Shown here: in pieces, positions 16,736-24,429 of the stretch
Layout: the number at the start of each line of letters is the position of its first letter
Numbering within the stretch: position 1 is the stretch's first letter
NCBI GenBank assembly: GCA_026129135.1
Contig: JAHCIQ010000001.1
Span: forward strand, 434,001 to 498,000
Length of the DNA stretch: 64,000 nt
Reading direction: 5' to 3'
From: Cyanobacteria bacterium TGS_CYA1
Lineage (GTDB): Bacteria > Cyanobacteriota > Vampirovibrionia > Obscuribacterales > Obscuribacteraceae
Position numbers and translations under genes: made by a program
Notes under the pieces: model-generated
What the model was told of the DNA's origin: nothing
Seen by the model: the letters and a program-made list of their open reading frames with translations, nothing else
Database searches by the model: none

Positions 16736-17705
16736 CTTTAGACCTATTGATCGACTTCACCTGGGGCAGAAAAATATTCAGTCCTACACCCATCAAAACG
16801 CAGGCAAGACCTGCATATGTGTTCAAATTCATAATCGCTTGTTTCTCCCAAAAAGCATCGACCACAAGTGCGAGAACAGGAGTTACAAAGCCTAGAGTCA
16901 TTGCTTTGGATAAGCTTGTGTTTTTTAACAGATAAAAGAAAAGCGTAAAGGCGATTAGTGTTCCTGGAATAGTCAGATGTAAAAGCGCGATTGTAGGGGC
17001 AAGAGCAGCTCCTTCAAATGGCTCCTTTGGAATTGTGCAGGGACCTACTGTAAAAGCCATGCCCCAGACAAGAATTGCTGCCGACAAAAAGAAAAAGAAA
17101 TTGCGTGCGTAAGCGTCAGATTTACTGATGTGTTTTTTCATCAATACATTCGATGTAGCGTTCATAAACGAATTGGCGACGAGCAAACCGACAGCACCAG
17201 CGTGTTCGGGCGAGACAGACATGCGATCGTGAAAAACGAGAATAATGCCAATGAGCGAAATCACCGAGCCTGCAAGTGTTTTGACCGATAGATTTTCCAC
17301 TCTCGAGCCTGATGCCAGAAATACAGCAATAATTGGAGCGGTAGATGATACCACTGCAGCAAGTCCGCCTGGTATCACTTTTTCGGCGGTATATAAAAGT
17401 CCTACGCCAAAACCTGCGATGGCGCCGGTTAAGAGTATCCAGGGCGTCTCTTTATTTACTAGCATCGCTATACTGGTTTTTTTACGCAGAAATAGCCAGC
17501 CTATGCAAAAGGCAAGGATTATTTCTGAAAGAGTGTAGCGAAGCGCGATGGCAGGATAAATGCTGTAGCCGCCATCTTGGATACAGACACGAATTGCATA
17601 CCAGGTCGTGCCCCAGATGAGTGCGCAAGAAAGATAAGCCAACACGATTTTGAGTTTGCTTTCAATCTTTGCTGGTTCTAATTCGTGCTGGCTCCGGGAT
17701 TCCAT
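16719..17705 (-). CDS. EamA/DMT-family transporter
   Basis: 328-residue permease with ten predicted helices arranged as two EamA repeats. Typical marks are ALIWGTTWYAIRV in the first helix, VIPGGLAAVVSSTAPIIAVFLA at the end of the first repeat, and the matching LHLTIPGTLIAFTLFFYLL in the second. The family exports amino acids, nucleosides or other metabolites at the cytoplasmic membrane; the substrate cannot be told here. The C-terminus overlaps the lipoprotein gene by 17 nt on the opposite strand. It is divergent from the BioY-like gene. Confidence 0.92.
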   Translation of the reverse strand: MESRSQHELEPAKIESKLKIVLAYLSCALIWGTTWYAIRVCIQDGGYSIYPAIALRYTLSEIILAFCIGWLFLRKKTSIAMLVNKETPWILLTGAIAGFGVGLLYTAEKVIPGGLAAVVSSTAPIIAVFLASGSRVENLSVKTLAGSVISLIGIILVFHDRMSVSPEHAGAVGLLVANSFMNATSNVLMKKHISKSDAYARNFFFFLSAAILVWGMAFTVGPCTIPKEPFEGAALAPTIALLHLTIPGTLIAFTLFFYLLKNTSLSKAMTLGFVTPVLALVVDAFWEKQAIMNLNTYAGLACVLMGVGLNIFLPQVKSINRSKVNPET

Positions 17706-17769
17706 ATATCTTGTGCGTATCGTTAGTAGATGAAAAATCTATCAGAAAAATTATTTAGAAGTAATTCTT

Positions 17770-17811
17770 TTGACAAGCTATTCTCCTGATTATAAAAAAG
17801 AAGCATAATCA
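17770..17811 (+). promoter_or_regulatory. Candidate promoter with overlapping dyad upstream of bioY-like gene
   Basis: TTGACA (17770-17775) is followed after 15 nt by TATAAA (17791-17796). A dyad, TGATTAT (17787-17793) and ATAATCA (17805-17811) with 11 nt between, covers the -10 box and the likely start. This is the place expected for a repressor. It does not look like the E. coli BirA operator. Confidence 0.45.
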
Positions 17812-17851
17812 TAAGAGATCTAAGCCTTCTGGCGGTTGAAGAAGTTAGCGC

Positions 17852-18793
17852 GTGACAGAAAACATTTTCAAAAACAAGAAGAGAAAGTCCCTGCTGGGGC
17901 AGGCTGTGCTCATTCTAACCGGGATACAGCTCTTGTTTCTTGCTGCATTTGTAACGGTAGAACTTCCGACAGCTACCCAGGACAATATTGCCAATTATTT
18001 ACAGTCGCTTTCGTGTCAGGTCTTTTCCATGTTGCCAGAAAACTGGGCGCACGAGGTTAAGAACGTCTGGGCTGGAGTCGACCGCGAACCAGGGATGGTG
18101 CGCTACTCGTCCTATTCGTTTCTGGCTCCCACTGCCGTTTTCATTGGCTATGTGTGCGGACCTGTTATTGCTTTCGTAGCTTCTGTCTCGTTTTTAGTAC
18201 TGGGCTTTCTGGGACCCTATCTAGGTATCTTTCCACTTTCTGCAGGCGGCGGACTTGGTTATTACAAAGAGCCAGGATTTGGTTATCTCATGGGCTTCGT
18301 GCTTGCCGCGTGGCTTTCTGGAATGATCACATCAAACAGAAGAACCTCACTGTCACAGGTTCTGGCTATAGTGTCTTCGCTTTTTGTGATGCATCTGGTT
18401 GGTATCGGCTATTTATTTGGCGCTTATCTAGCCATTTATCTGGTCGAAGGCTCTAAAGAATTACTTCCCTGGCAGCCATGGATTTTCGAATATATTCGCA
18501 ATTTTTCCTGGTACAGTCTGCCTTATGACCTTGTTTTCTCGATTCTATTCGTGGGCATCGGATTTCCTTTCCGCTGGCTCAATACCACTCTTTTGACCAC
18601 CGAAGTGAATTCGCGCAAAGGTGGCGTACGCGAGTCTATTCGCGAATTAGACGACATGCCGGTTATAGACGGACCAAGACCCAATCTGACTTCACGCTCA
18701 AGACCAGTATCAATCACTTCGATGACTGTAACGCCTATTACAAGTGCTGCGTCTAGGCAGGTTCAAGACCCAGTTCAGCCACACGGGCGTTAA
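17852..18793 (+). CDS. BioY-like substrate-binding membrane protein (ECF transporter S component)
   Basis: 313-residue membrane protein with about six helices. The central stretch LSAGGGLGYYKEPGFGYLMGFVLAAWLSG matches the BioY pattern (FAGG.GGL....GPTGGYLLGF..AA..G), and LPYDLVFSILF near the end resembles the BioY 'PGDL.K' helix. BioY binds biotin and works with an ECF energising module; no such module is in this window. An extracytoplasmic loop of about 60 residues after the first helix and a C-terminal tail of about 65 polar residues make it longer than the usual 190-200, so specificity may differ. The start is GTG at 17852 with a weak ribosome site. Its last 41 nt overlap rimI on the other strand. 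Confidence 0.75.
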   Translation: MTENIFKNKKRKSLLGQAVLILTGIQLLFLAAFVTVELPTATQDNIANYLQSLSCQVFSMLPENWAHEVKNVWAGVDREPGMVRYSSYSFLAPTAVFIGYVCGPVIAFVASVSFLVLGFLGPYLGIFPLSAGGGLGYYKEPGFGYLMGFVLAAWLSGMITSNRRTSLSQVLAIVSSLFVMHLVGIGYLFGAYLAIYLVEGSKELLPWQPWIFEYIRNFSWYSLPYDLVFSILFVGIGFPFRWLNTTLLTTEVNSRKGGVRESIRELDDMPVIDGPRPNLTSRSRPVSITSMTVTPITSAASRQVQDPVQPHGR

Positions 18794-19283
18794 AAATAGT
18801 ACTGAAGGCTTCTTCGGTGATTTTGTCTGTCCATAAGACCAGGGCGCTTTCGCCGTTGTCCTGGTAATAGCGCTTGCGCAATCCCAGTGCGGAAAAACCG
18901 TATTTGAAATACAGACCTTTGGCCGCTTCGTTAGATTCTCTCACTTCAAGCGTGATCCACTCAGCGCCGAGTTCACGCGCTTTAATAACCGTATTTATGA
19001 GCAAGCGTTCGCCAATTCTTTTGCGTCTGTGATCTGGATGCACGGCAAGCGTGGTGATATGCGCTTCACCTGTAATCAGCCAGAAGCCTGTATATCCAAG
19101 CAGCGTGTCTGTTTTTGCATCGAACGCACCATAATAGAAACTTATGTCGTTTGTAAGCTCGTTTACGAAGGTCTGTTTTGACCAGTGATGATCGCCATAG
19201 ATCGACGGCTCGATTTGCATGATTGCAAAAGCATCATTTTCATTTAGCTCGCGAATAAAGATGGAGTCAGGGTTTTCTTGCAT
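18753..19283 (-). CDS. rimI: Ribosomal-protein-alanine N-acetyltransferase RimI-like (GNAT)
   Basis: 176-residue GNAT acetyltransferase. The acetyl-CoA loop reads VHPDHRRKRIGERLL (R/QxxGxG/A type), followed by the typical RimI stretch LEVRESNEAAKGLYFKYGF and then RKRYYQDNGESALVL. RimI acetylates the N-terminus of ribosomal protein S18 in E. coli. The gene lies directly after tsaB with a 17-nt overlap, the usual tsaB-rimI pairing, which supports the name. It overlaps the end of the BioY-like gene by 41 nt on the opposite strand. Confidence 0.92.
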   Translation of the reverse strand: MQENPDSIFIRELNENDAFAIMQIEPSIYGDHHWSKQTFVNELTNDISFYYGAFDAKTDTLLGYTGFWLITGEAHITTLAVHPDHRRKRIGERLLINTVIKARELGAEWITLEVRESNEAAKGLYFKYGFSALGLRKRYYQDNGESALVLWTDKITEEAFSTIFNARVAELGLEPA

Positions 19284-19947
19284 GGGCAGGATTTTTCTTT
19301 AAAGTGACTGAAGCTTCTCGCAAATAAAGCGGTTTTATATTTTTATATGGAAAGGAGTTTTTCAACTCTGCGCGCGATTTGTTTTTGATGTCCATATTTT
19401 TGAATGCGATGGAAGCAAGACTGGCTGCCATGTTTTTCGATTCGGGCAATGGTTTTAGATTCTGGTCGGCTTTTATGTTTTCAGGTTTGAAATGGTGCCA
19501 AGTCAAATTTTGGTTCGACATTATTTCGTTCAGCTGATTTTCGCTCATGACACAGGGTTCTCTGTCTGGCGCGGATACGAAATAATGCCCGCGACCACCA
19601 TCCAGCACGAAGCCCGACGGCTCTTCGACCAGACTCTCAAGACAATCGAATGTACTTAAGCTCAAAACGCCTATTTCTAGGGCCTGAGCCATGCTTCTTG
19701 CCGTAACTACTCCGATTCTAAGCCCGGTGAAACTGCCAGGACCAATGCCAACCACGATAAAATCGAGGTCTTCCGGTTTCCAGTCTAACGACTTTGTCAG
19801 CTCTTCGATGCCCGGCACGAGAAGCGTAATCGATTCCTGTCTGTTCTTTGCATCAGGTGCTATGAGCTTTTGAGCTTTAATAACGCCGTCCTGGCAAAGC
19901 GCCAGAGAAACTGTCGCACTGCTTGTATCAAATGCGAGTAGCTTCAT
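19267..19947 (-). CDS. tsaB: tRNA threonylcarbamoyladenosine biosynthesis protein TsaB
   Basis: 226-residue ASKHA-fold protein needed with TsaD and TsaE to transfer the threonylcarbamoyl group to A37 of ANN-decoding tRNAs. Marks: start LLAFDTSSATVSLAL, the nucleotide-fold segment VVGIGPGSFTGLRIGV, and ARSMAQALEIGVLSLSTFD. These match TsaB (YeaZ) throughout the N-terminal half; the C-terminal half is less conserved, as usual. It overlaps secA upstream by 20 nt and rimI downstream by 17 nt, so the three are one translationally coupled run. Confidence 0.95.
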   Translation of the reverse strand: MKLLAFDTSSATVSLALCQDGVIKAQKLIAPDAKNRQESITLLVPGIEELTKSLDWKPEDLDFIVVGIGPGSFTGLRIGVVTARSMAQALEIGVLSLSTFDCLESLVEEPSGFVLDGGRGHYFVSAPDREPCVMSENQLNEIMSNQNLTWHHFKPENIKADQNLKPLPESKNMAASLASIAFKNMDIKNKSRAELKNSFPYKNIKPLYLREASVTLKKNPAHARKP

Positions 19948-22900
19948 CTTTGCTTAGGATTGCAGTGTGCTGCTCAATTTTTTTTTTAGCGTCATCAGAA
20001 GAATCTTCTGACTCGTCCGATTCATCATTGTCTGAATCGTCTGAGTCATCTTCGTCATCATCAGAATCATCAGATTGATCGTGATCTTCAAGAGTGATTC
20101 CGTGGATGGCTAGCGCGTCGCGAAGCTCTGGTGGCAGGTGTTCGGTCAGGCTTTGAAGATCAAGACCTTCCATTCCTTCCATGTCTTCGATATTCATGCC
20201 TGGTGGCACCACTACTGGTTGCGCACGGAAAATGAGCTGAATTGCTTCGTGCTGAATATGACGCAAAAGCATGGTGAACATGTCGAATGCTTCGCGTTTG
20301 TATTCTTGCAGTGGGTCTTTTTGACCGTAACTACGGAGGTTTACGCCGTCACGCAAGAGGTCTATGTTATGCAGATAATCGACCCATTTGGTATCAATTG
20401 TGCGCAGTAGAATCTGACGCTCCATATTGCGCAAGACTTCGGCGCCAAGTTCTCTTTCGCGGACTTCGTATGCTTCATGCGCAATTTCAATGAATTTGTG
20501 TCTCAAATCATCGTAAGAGTTACCTGCCAGACCTTCTGCTGTGAGCTTGACTGGACGCTCGTTTATTTGAGGAATGTCTGCTTCAAGCACGCTAATCATT
20601 TCGGGCAAGCCCTCTTCCAGCCAGACATCAGATGGTGCATCCGGCTCGATATAAGCTTCAAGTACGAGTTCGACGTGCTCTGAAATCATGTCTTTGATGT
20701 TTTTCTTGAGGTCTTCGTGTTCGAGTACGCGACGACGCTCACGATAAATAACTTCGCGCTGTGTATTCAACACATCGTCGTATTGCAAAACGTGTTTTCT
20801 AATGTCGAAGTTGTGGGCTTCCACTTTCTTCTGAGCGTTTTGAATAGAACGAGTGACCATCTTGTGTTCGATAGGCATTTCTTCGTCAGCGCCCATCATG
20901 TCCATCAAGGCTGCAATTTTCTCTCCGCCAAAGATGCGCATGAGCTGGTCTTCGAGCGAAAGGAAGAAACGTGCCGAACCCGGGTCGCCCTGTCGTCCTG
21001 CACGACCTCTGAGCTGGTTGTCGATACGGCGTGATTCATGACGCTCAGTGCCAAGAATGTGAAGACCGCCCATTTGCACGACTTCATCGTGCTCTTTGTC
21101 GGTGGTTTCTTTGTATTTCTTGGTCAATTCTTTCAGTTTGGCGTGTGCTTCTGGCTCTTCGAAATCCACAGCTGGAGCGTCTTTGCCATTGGCTTTCTCG
21201 TGCTCTTTCTTTATTTCTTCTTTGGCAAGAAACTCGGCGTTTCCGCCAAGCAAAATGTCTGTACCGCGACCAGCCATGTTGGTGGCAACAGTCACTGCAC
21301 CTTTTCGTCCAGCCTGAGCAACGATTGAAGCTTCTCTTTCGTGGTGCTTGGCGTTCAATACATTGTGAGGAATGCCTTTGCGAATAGCGGAAATGGCTCG
21401 TGCGGTGTTGTTGATCGAAAACAAACGCTCGATTAATTCAGGATGTTTTTTGCCATGCTCGCGATCTATATGACGAACGACTTCGTCGAGTTTCTCGGCT
21501 TCGATCGCACCTGGGCGTTCCATGATTTTTTTGAGGTCTTTTATCGGCTGGCTGTCGAGATTGTGTTTTTTGACATATTCAGCCATTTTGTTTATTTTGC
21601 GCAGCAGATATTCGTTCATTCTCTGCGGCTTGCTCAATAGTTCGCTCAATAACTCAGAGCGCTCGATGCTGACTGTACCTACAAGTACAGGACGGCCTGA
21701 CAAATGCATGTCTATGATTTCTTCGACCACCGAATAATATTTTTGCATCTCTGTTTTGTAGATGATGTCGGCGTGGTCTATACGCTGAGCCTGGCGGTTG
21801 GTGGGAATCGCCACAACTTCGAGGTTATAGATTTTTTGAAACTCCGGAGCCTCTGTCATCGCCGTACCGGTCATACCGGCAAGTTTGGGATAGAGACGGA
21901 AAAGGTTTTGATAAGTAATCGAGGCAAAAGTCATAGTCTCTTCTTGAATCGGCACGTTTTCTTTGGCTTCAACAGCCTGGTGCAGACCTTCCGACCAGCG
22001 ACGACCGACCATCATACGACCGGTGAATTCGTCTACAATAGTGATTTCGGGCACGCCATCTTCATTTGGACGAATGACATACTCGGAGTCCAGTTTGAAA
22101 AGTTCTTTTGCTTTGAGCGCCTGAACCAAATGGTGGTGCAGGTTGAAGTGCATGTCGAACAAGTCTTTGACGCCAAGCAATTTTTCGGCGTTGATGACGC
22201 CGCGCTCGGTGATAAGGACTGATTTTTGTTTTTCATCTACCCAATAATCTGCGTCTTCAGATTCTTTGTCTGCGGCACGCTCGAGCAAAGGCGCGATTTG
22301 AGCCATCTTCTTATAGACTTCGGTGAAAGATTCAGCCGGTGCGCCCGAGATAATGAGTGGAGTTCTTGCTTCGTCAATCAGGATGTTATCGACTTCGTCG
22401 ACGATGCCAAAGAAGTAAGGACGCTGCACGAGATCGTTTATGTCTGTGCGCATGTTGTCGCGCAGATAATCGAAACCGTATTCGTGGTTGGTACCATATG
22501 TGATGTCGCATCTGTAGGCTTCTGACTTTTCCCAATCGGGCTGGTGAGAATATACAAGACCAACGGTCATTCCCAGAAATTTGTATAGTTGACCCATCCA
22601 CTCGGCGTCACGTCTTGCCAGGTAATCGTTGACTGTGACTACGTGGGCTCCGCGACCAGCAAGAGCGTTCAAATATACAGGCAATGTAGCAACGAGAGTT
22701 TTACCTTCACCTGTGCGCATCTCGGCAATTTTGTTGAAGTGCAGTGCAGCTCCACCAAGGATTTGAACGTCGAAGTGACGCATATTCAATACACGTTTGC
22801 CGGCTTCGCGAACAGTGGCGAATGCTTCTGGCAAGATCTCTTCGAGTACTTCACCAAGCACTTTGTCTTTTTGAGTGCGAAGCTGGCCGGGCATTTTGGG

Positions 22901-23131
22901 AACGTCGTCTGGAATCAGTCTGACGTCTGGAACGTTTTTTAAAGCGTCTTCGATTCTTTTGCGAAATTCTGCTGTTTTGCCGCGAAGCTCATCGTCTGAC
23001 AGTTTGGACAGTTTGTCCTCAAAACTGTTTGTTTTGGTGACATAACTTTGCAACCTTTGAACCTTGCGCTCATTGGTATCGCCAAAGACTCCTTTGACAA
23101 AGTTGCGAAAATTCTCATCCCAGTCAGACAT
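19928..23131 (-). CDS. secA: Preprotein translocase ATPase SecA with NBD2 insertion and acidic tail
   Basis: Motor ATPase of the Sec pathway. Walker A (MRTGEGKTL, about 138-146), DEVDNILIDEARTPLIISG (245-263), the preprotein-binding region, TNMAGRGTDILLGGNAEF and QLRGRAGRQGDPGSA are all present. At 1067 residues it is longer than E. coli SecA (901). Two parts explain this. About 80 extra residues, charged and helical, sit at about 501-583 between SELLSELL and KGIPHNVLNAK, which are nearly adjacent in most SecAs. The end is a tail of about 35 residues that are almost all Asp, Ser and Glu (about 1012-1047), then a short basic/polar end. The usual C-terminal zinc/SecB-binding motif is missing. 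ATG at 23131 has AAGGGG upstream. Confidence 0.97.
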   Translation of the reverse strand: MSDWDENFRNFVKGVFGDTNERKVQRLQSYVTKTNSFEDKLSKLSDDELRGKTAEFRKRIEDALKNVPDVRLIPDDVPKMPGQLRTQKDKVLGEVLEEILPEAFATVREAGKRVLNMRHFDVQILGGAALHFNKIAEMRTGEGKTLVATLPVYLNALAGRGAHVVTVNDYLARRDAEWMGQLYKFLGMTVGLVYSHQPDWEKSEAYRCDITYGTNHEYGFDYLRDNMRTDINDLVQRPYFFGIVDEVDNILIDEARTPLIISGAPAESFTEVYKKMAQIAPLLERAADKESEDADYWVDEKQKSVLITERGVINAEKLLGVKDLFDMHFNLHHHLVQALKAKELFKLDSEYVIRPNEDGVPEITIVDEFTGRMMVGRRWSEGLHQAVEAKENVPIQEETMTFASITYQNLFRLYPKLAGMTGTAMTEAPEFQKIYNLEVVAIPTNRQAQRIDHADIIYKTEMQKYYSVVEEIIDMHLSGRPVLVGTVSIERSELLSELLSKPQRMNEYLLRKINKMAEYVKKHNLDSQPIKDLKKIMERPGAIEAEKLDEVVRHIDREHGKKHPELIERLFSINNTARAISAIRKGIPHNVLNAKHHEREASIVAQAGRKGAVTVATNMAGRGTDILLGGNAEFLAKEEIKKEHEKANGKDAPAVDFEEPEAHAKLKELTKKYKETTDKEHDEVVQMGGLHILGTERHESRRIDNQLRGRAGRQGDPGSARFFLSLEDQLMRIFGGEKIAALMDMMGADEEMPIEHKMVTRSIQNAQKKVEAHNFDIRKHVLQYDDVLNTQREVIYRERRRVLEHEDLKKNIKDMISEHVELVLEAYIEPDAPSDVWLEEGLPEMISVLEADIPQINERPVKLTAEGLAGNSYDDLRHKFIEIAHEAYEVRERELGAEVLRNMERQILLRTIDTKWVDYLHNIDLLRDGVNLRSYGQKDPLQEYKREAFDMFTMLLRHIQHEAIQLIFRAQPVVVPPGMNIEDMEGMEGLDLQSLTEHLPPELRDALAIHGITLEDHDQSDDSDDDEDDSDDSDNDESDESEDSSDDAKKKIEQHTAILSKDEATRI

Positions 23132-23158
23132 CTAAAAACCCCTTAAAAGGTAATATTT

Positions 23159-23178
23159 GCGGAATTATATAATACCGC
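23159..23178. promoter_or_regulatory. 20-bp dyad in the secA-rlmN divergent promoter region
   Basis: GCGG and CCGC flank ATTATATAAT, itself a perfect palindrome, with one A-A mismatch on each side. The AT core can supply -10 elements for both directions. It looks like either two face-to-face promoters or a repressor site. Confidence 0.5.
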
Positions 23179-23233
23179 TAAATCGATAATGACATGATAC
23201 CTGGTAATCTGGTAGGAAACGCAGGTCTTTGCA

Positions 23234-24307
23234 ATGGAAGGCAACAAAATTTCTCAATCGACCGAGTCTCAAAAGCAAGCACTGTCGGGACTTTCCCTGG
23301 CAGAGATAGAATCGTTCGTCAAAGAGCTGGGTCTGCCCAAATTCAGAGCCAAACAGCTGCATACCTGGATTTATTCCAAATGGGCTGGGTCTTTTGAGCA
23401 AATGACCGATCTTGGAGCTGATTTACGTTTAAAGTTAGCCGAGCGTGCCAATATTGCCCTCCTGGAGCAAAAACATATAGAAGTCAGTCGCGACGGCACG
23501 CGTAAATACCTTTTCGCTCTGCCCGACAAGCAACTGGTCGAATCTGTTCTTATGACTTTTCAAGACCGCGATTCGTTGTCGGCTTGCGTATCGAGTCAGG
23601 TTGGCTGTGCTGTTGGTTGTTCTTTCTGCGCCACAGGATATCTTGGATTCAAGCGTAATTTATCGAGCGAAGAGATTGTCGATCAAGTGATGTCTATCCA
23701 GAGGGAATCTGGCAAGCGCGTGGCAAACGTTGTCTATATGGGGCAGGGTGAGCCCCTTTTGAATACCGAAAATGTTATTGAATCAATTCACAAATTAATC
23801 GAGCAAGTTGGAATAGGCGGGCGCCACATCACTGTTTCGACATCTGGTGTGATTCCTGGAATTCGCAGACTGGCTAAAGAAAAAATTCCTGTCACTCTTG
23901 CTTTGTCGCTCCATGCGCCAGATACTCAGACGCGCGAAGAGGTTGTGCCTATCACCAAGCAGTATCCGATTCACGAATTGATGGATGCTCTTCGTGAATA
24001 TCAAGGCACTAATAATCGACGCATCACAATTGAATATGTTCTTTTGTCTGGTGTCACCGACAGTGCCGAGCAAGCCCGTGAGTTAGCAGAGCTCGTGCGT
24101 GATATCAACTGCAACATAAATCTGATTCCATATAATCCCACTTACGACGACTCAGGCGAAGCCTATTACGATAGACCCACGCTGGATGCGCAAAGACGTT
24201 TCGCAAGCCTTGCAGGGCGCACCGGCAAAACAGTCACCATTCGCCTTGAGCGCGGCACCGACATCAATGCCGCCTGTGGTCAATTGCATAATGCCTACCA
24301 AAAATAA
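23234..24307 (+). CDS. rlmN: Dual-specificity 23S rRNA/tRNA adenine C2-methyltransferase RlmN
   Basis: Radical SAM enzyme that methylates C2 of A2503 in 23S rRNA and A37 of some tRNAs. The cluster motif is CAVGCSFCATG. Nearby are SSQVGCAVGC and the SAM-binding VVYMGQGEPLLN; most homologues have MGMGEP here. The methyl-carrying Cys is in the late DINAACGQLHNA. The length of 357 residues is normal. ATG at 23234 was chosen; the ribosome site is weak (GCAGG further upstream). It is divergent from secA across the dyad at 23159-23178 and ends at an intrinsic terminator. Confidence 0.96.
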   Translation: MEGNKISQSTESQKQALSGLSLAEIESFVKELGLPKFRAKQLHTWIYSKWAGSFEQMTDLGADLRLKLAERANIALLEQKHIEVSRDGTRKYLFALPDKQLVESVLMTFQDRDSLSACVSSQVGCAVGCSFCATGYLGFKRNLSSEEIVDQVMSIQRESGKRVANVVYMGQGEPLLNTENVIESIHKLIEQVGIGGRHITVSTSGVIPGIRRLAKEKIPVTLALSLHAPDTQTREEVVPITKQYPIHELMDALREYQGTNNRRITIEYVLLSGVTDSAEQARELAELVRDINCNINLIPYNPTYDDSGEAYYDRPTLDAQRRFASLAGRTGKTVTIRLERGTDINAACGQLHNAYQK

Positions 24308-24327
24308 TTAGATTGAAAAGACCGACC

Positions 24328-24350
24328 CAGGACCAGTCCTGATTTTTTTT
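24328..24350 (+). terminator. Intrinsic terminator of rlmN
   Basis: CAGGAC and GTCCTG form a 6-bp stem around a 2-nt loop (CA), followed by A and eight T. Placed 20 nt after the rlmN stop. Its T-run merges with the next palindrome. Confidence 0.75.
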
Positions 24351-24384
24351 CGTCTGAAGTCCAGGCCCTGGACTTCAGACGAAA
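24348..24384. terminator. Long palindrome between convergent genes (copy 2)
   Basis: Two perfect 18-nt arms around a single C, flanked by T on both sides. The arm (TTTCGTCTGAAGTCCAGG) matches copy 1 at 15199-15244 except for one T/A swap, which is compensated in the other arm. It lies between rlmN (+) and lpdA (-) and probably ends both transcripts. Confidence 0.8.
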
Positions 24385-24429
24385 TTTTTAAAAGACACCT
24401 ATGACTGGTTGTGAGGTTTTGGTCCGAAA

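Noticed and set aside
20000-20090. Simple repeat in the secA 3' end as a possible CRISPR or satellite
   Set aside because: It is the codon pattern of an Asp/Ser tail with no regular spacer structure.
20700-22600. Many long plus-strand frames opposite secA
   Set aside because: They are shadows of the conserved secA reading frame; composition is rich in Cys and Phe as expected from antisense reading.
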